From Desulfuromonadaceae bacterium (GTDB lineage Bacteria > Desulfobacterota > Desulfuromonadia > Desulfuromonadales > SZUA-540), in assembly GCA_003250235.1 (NCBI GenBank), contig QKGY01000449.1:1-37090 (forward strand): a stretch of DNA of 37,090 bases, written 5' to 3'. The notes under the pieces were generated by a model. The model was not told the origin of the DNA. It did not search any database and worked only from the letters and a program-made list of their open reading frames with translations. A program made the position numbers and the translations under genes. This document shows positions 35,575 through 37,090 of the stretch, in pieces; the first letter of the stretch is position 1; the number at the start of each line of letters is the position of its first letter.

Positions 35575-37090
35575 ATGACAACGCATGTGCGCTACACGCT
35601 AAACAACGACATCGCTCGGGTCACCCTCGATGCCCCGGAAGAAGCGGTGAATATTCTCAACGAAGTCTTTTTGCGAGATCTCGAGACAACGGCTCGGGAG
35701 CTGGCGAACATCCCGGAGCTGCGAGGTGCGATCGTTTCGAGCGGAAAAGAAAGCGGATTTATCGCCGGTGCGGATATCAAAGCCTTTTCGACGGTGACCA
35801 CGGCCGAAGACGGCAGAGCCCTGTCGCAGCGCGGGCAGGAGATTTTCAGCCTCTGGGCCAACCTTCCCTTTCCGGTGGTGGCGGCCGTGCACGGCCACTG
35901 CATGGGAGGCGGAACGGAATTCATTCTCGCCTGCCACGGCCGCATTCTGGCCGATACCGCCCGCATATCCCTCCCAGAGGTCCGGCTCGGCATCCTGCCC
36001 GGCTTCGGAGGGACACAGCGGCTGCCACGGCTGGTGGGGGTGCAAAACGCTCTCGATCTGATCCTGAGCGGACGATCCCTGAGCGCGCAAAAAGCCGAAG
36101 AGGTGGGCCTGGCGGATCAGTGCGTCCCTCCGGACGCACTGCTACACGCTTCCGAAACACTGCTGCTTCGCCTCGAATCGCAACAGGCCCGGCAAACGGC
36201 CCCCTCTTCGCCTTCGAAACGTCTGACAACCTGGCTGCTGGAGAAGAACCCTCTCGGACGAAGTGTCCTCTACAACCTGACCCGGCAAAAGGTCCTGAAA
36301 GAGACCCGGGGACACTACCCGGCGCCGCTCAGAGCCCTTGAAGTCATCCGAGAGGGGCTCGCCGGCCCCCTTGCAAAAGGGCTGGAGCTGGAAGCGCAAG
36401 CTCTGGGCGAGCTGATCGTCACCCCGGAATGCCGCAACCTGGTCCATGTATTCTTCCTGAGTCAGCGTCCCAAGAAAGGCAGCGGCCTGCCGCAGGAACC
36501 CCGCAGGCTGGCGAGGGTGGCCGTTGTCGGAGCCGGCGTCATGGGAGCTGAAATCGCCCAACTCATGGCCGAGAAGGGATTCGAGGTCCGCATGAGCGAT
36601 ATCGATCCCAGCGCGGTGGAAAAGGGTCTTGCCCATGCCCGAGAGTTGTTCCGGGAAAAAAGCGGGCGCGGTGGCGGGAAAAAGGAGAACGACACAAGGC
36701 CCCGCCTCACGGCACAGAGCGGCTACCAGGGGCTGGAAACCTGCGATCTGGTCATCGAGGCCGTGGTCGAGAACATGGAGACCAAACAGGCGGTCCTGCA
36801 CGAGGTCGAAAGCCATACCGGCGCGAGGACCCTGTTCGCCACCAATACCTCGGCCCTCTCGGTCAGCCACCTGCAACAGAGCGCCGGAAGGCCGGAGCGG
36901 GTCGCCGGTATGCATTTTTTCAATCCCGTACACCGCATGCCTCTGGTCGAAATCATCCGCGGCCAGCACACGGACGACGAGACCCTTGTCACCCTCTTCG
37001 ACTTGGCCCTCCGCCTCGGGAAAACGCCGATCCTCGTCAAAGACTCGCCGGGCTTCCTGGTCAACCGGCTCCTGGGAGCCTATCTCAACG
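35575..37090 (+). CDS. 3-hydroxyacyl-CoA dehydrogenase/enoyl-CoA hydratase fusion (FadB/FadJ-like), 3'-truncated by the window edge
   Basis: Manual translation from ATG 35575: MTTHVRYTLNNDIARVTLDAPEEAVNILNEVF...IAGADIKAF...AVHGHCMGGGTEFILACHGRI...LPEVRLGILPGFGGTQRLPRL; then VAVVGAGVMGAEIAQLMAEKGFEV...FATNTSALSV...GMHFFNPVHRMPLVEII. Open to the window end; absent from the ORF track. Confidence 0.95.
   Translation, partial: MTTHVRYTLNNDIARVTLDAPEEAVNILNEVFLRDLETTARELANIPELRGAIVSSGKESGFIAGADIKAFSTVTTAEDGRALSQRGQEIFSLWANLPFPVVAAVHGHCMGGGTEFILACHGRILADTARISLPEVRLGILPGFGGTQRLPRLVGVQNALDLILSGRSLSAQKAEEVGLADQCVPPDALLHASETLLLRLESQQARQTAPSSPSKRLTTWLLEKNPLGRSVLYNLTRQKVLKETRGHYPAPLRALEVIREGLAGPLAKGLELEAQALGELIVTPECRNLVHVFFLSQRPKKGSGLPQEPRRLARVAVVGAGVMGAEIAQLMAEKGFEVRMSDIDPSAVEKGLAHARELFREKSGRGGGKKENDTRPRLTAQSGYQGLETCDLVIEAVVENMETKQAVLHEVESHTGARTLFATNTSALSVSHLQQSAGRPERVAGMHFFNPVHRMPLVEIIRGQHTDDETLVTLFDLALRLGKTPILVKDSPGFLVNRLLGAYLN

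Noticed and set aside
35571-36341. 256-aa plus-strand ORF at the start of the FadB/J region
   Set aside because: Arg/Gly/Pro-rich out-of-frame translation of the real crotonase frame that starts at 35575.
1-37090. CRISPR array, IS element, integron or defence island
   Set aside because: No regularly spaced repeats, transposase, integrase, Cas or restriction-like proteins were recognised in any frame.

Overview
The window looks like chromosomal core sequence from a Desulfuromonadales/Geobacter-type bacterium. That placement is inferred from a eukaryote-like citrate synthase and the ispE-tRNAGln-prs-rplY-pth / ychF-rpsF-rpsR-DUF2232-rplI-dnaB gene order. No CRISPR array, IS element, prophage or rRNA was seen. 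From left to right: a truncated DoxX-like gene; a ferredoxin-domain aldo/keto reductase; a SAM methyltransferase; gltA with a structured leader; a dusB-ntrB-ntrC-type operon; a long minus-strand translation/replication block (dnaB to ispE, with hppA embedded and one tRNA-Gln); a dctQMP TRAP transporter operon with a strong sigma-54 promoter match and a USP gene behind a 14-bp hairpin; an orphan TAXI-type binding protein; an HDOD/EAL protein coupled to a small membrane protein; xpt; an alpha/beta hydrolase; and a minus-strand signalling block. That block contains a CHASE2-Ser/Thr kinase, a PP2C phosphatase, a tandem-FHA protein and a Cys-rich PAS histidine kinase, preceded by a Lon-family protease and an E2-like acyltransferase. 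At the right edge is a truncated FadB/FadJ-type fusion gene that the ORF track does not report. The most unusual observations are: (1) an E2-like protein whose lipoyl lysine is replaced by Asp and which lacks a recognisable E3/E1-binding domain, in tight linkage with a Lon-like protease whose Walker A lysine is Arg; (2) a D-x-TMVLE motif shared by the kinase and the FHA protein of the same operon. No complete novel system can be proven from sequence alone.
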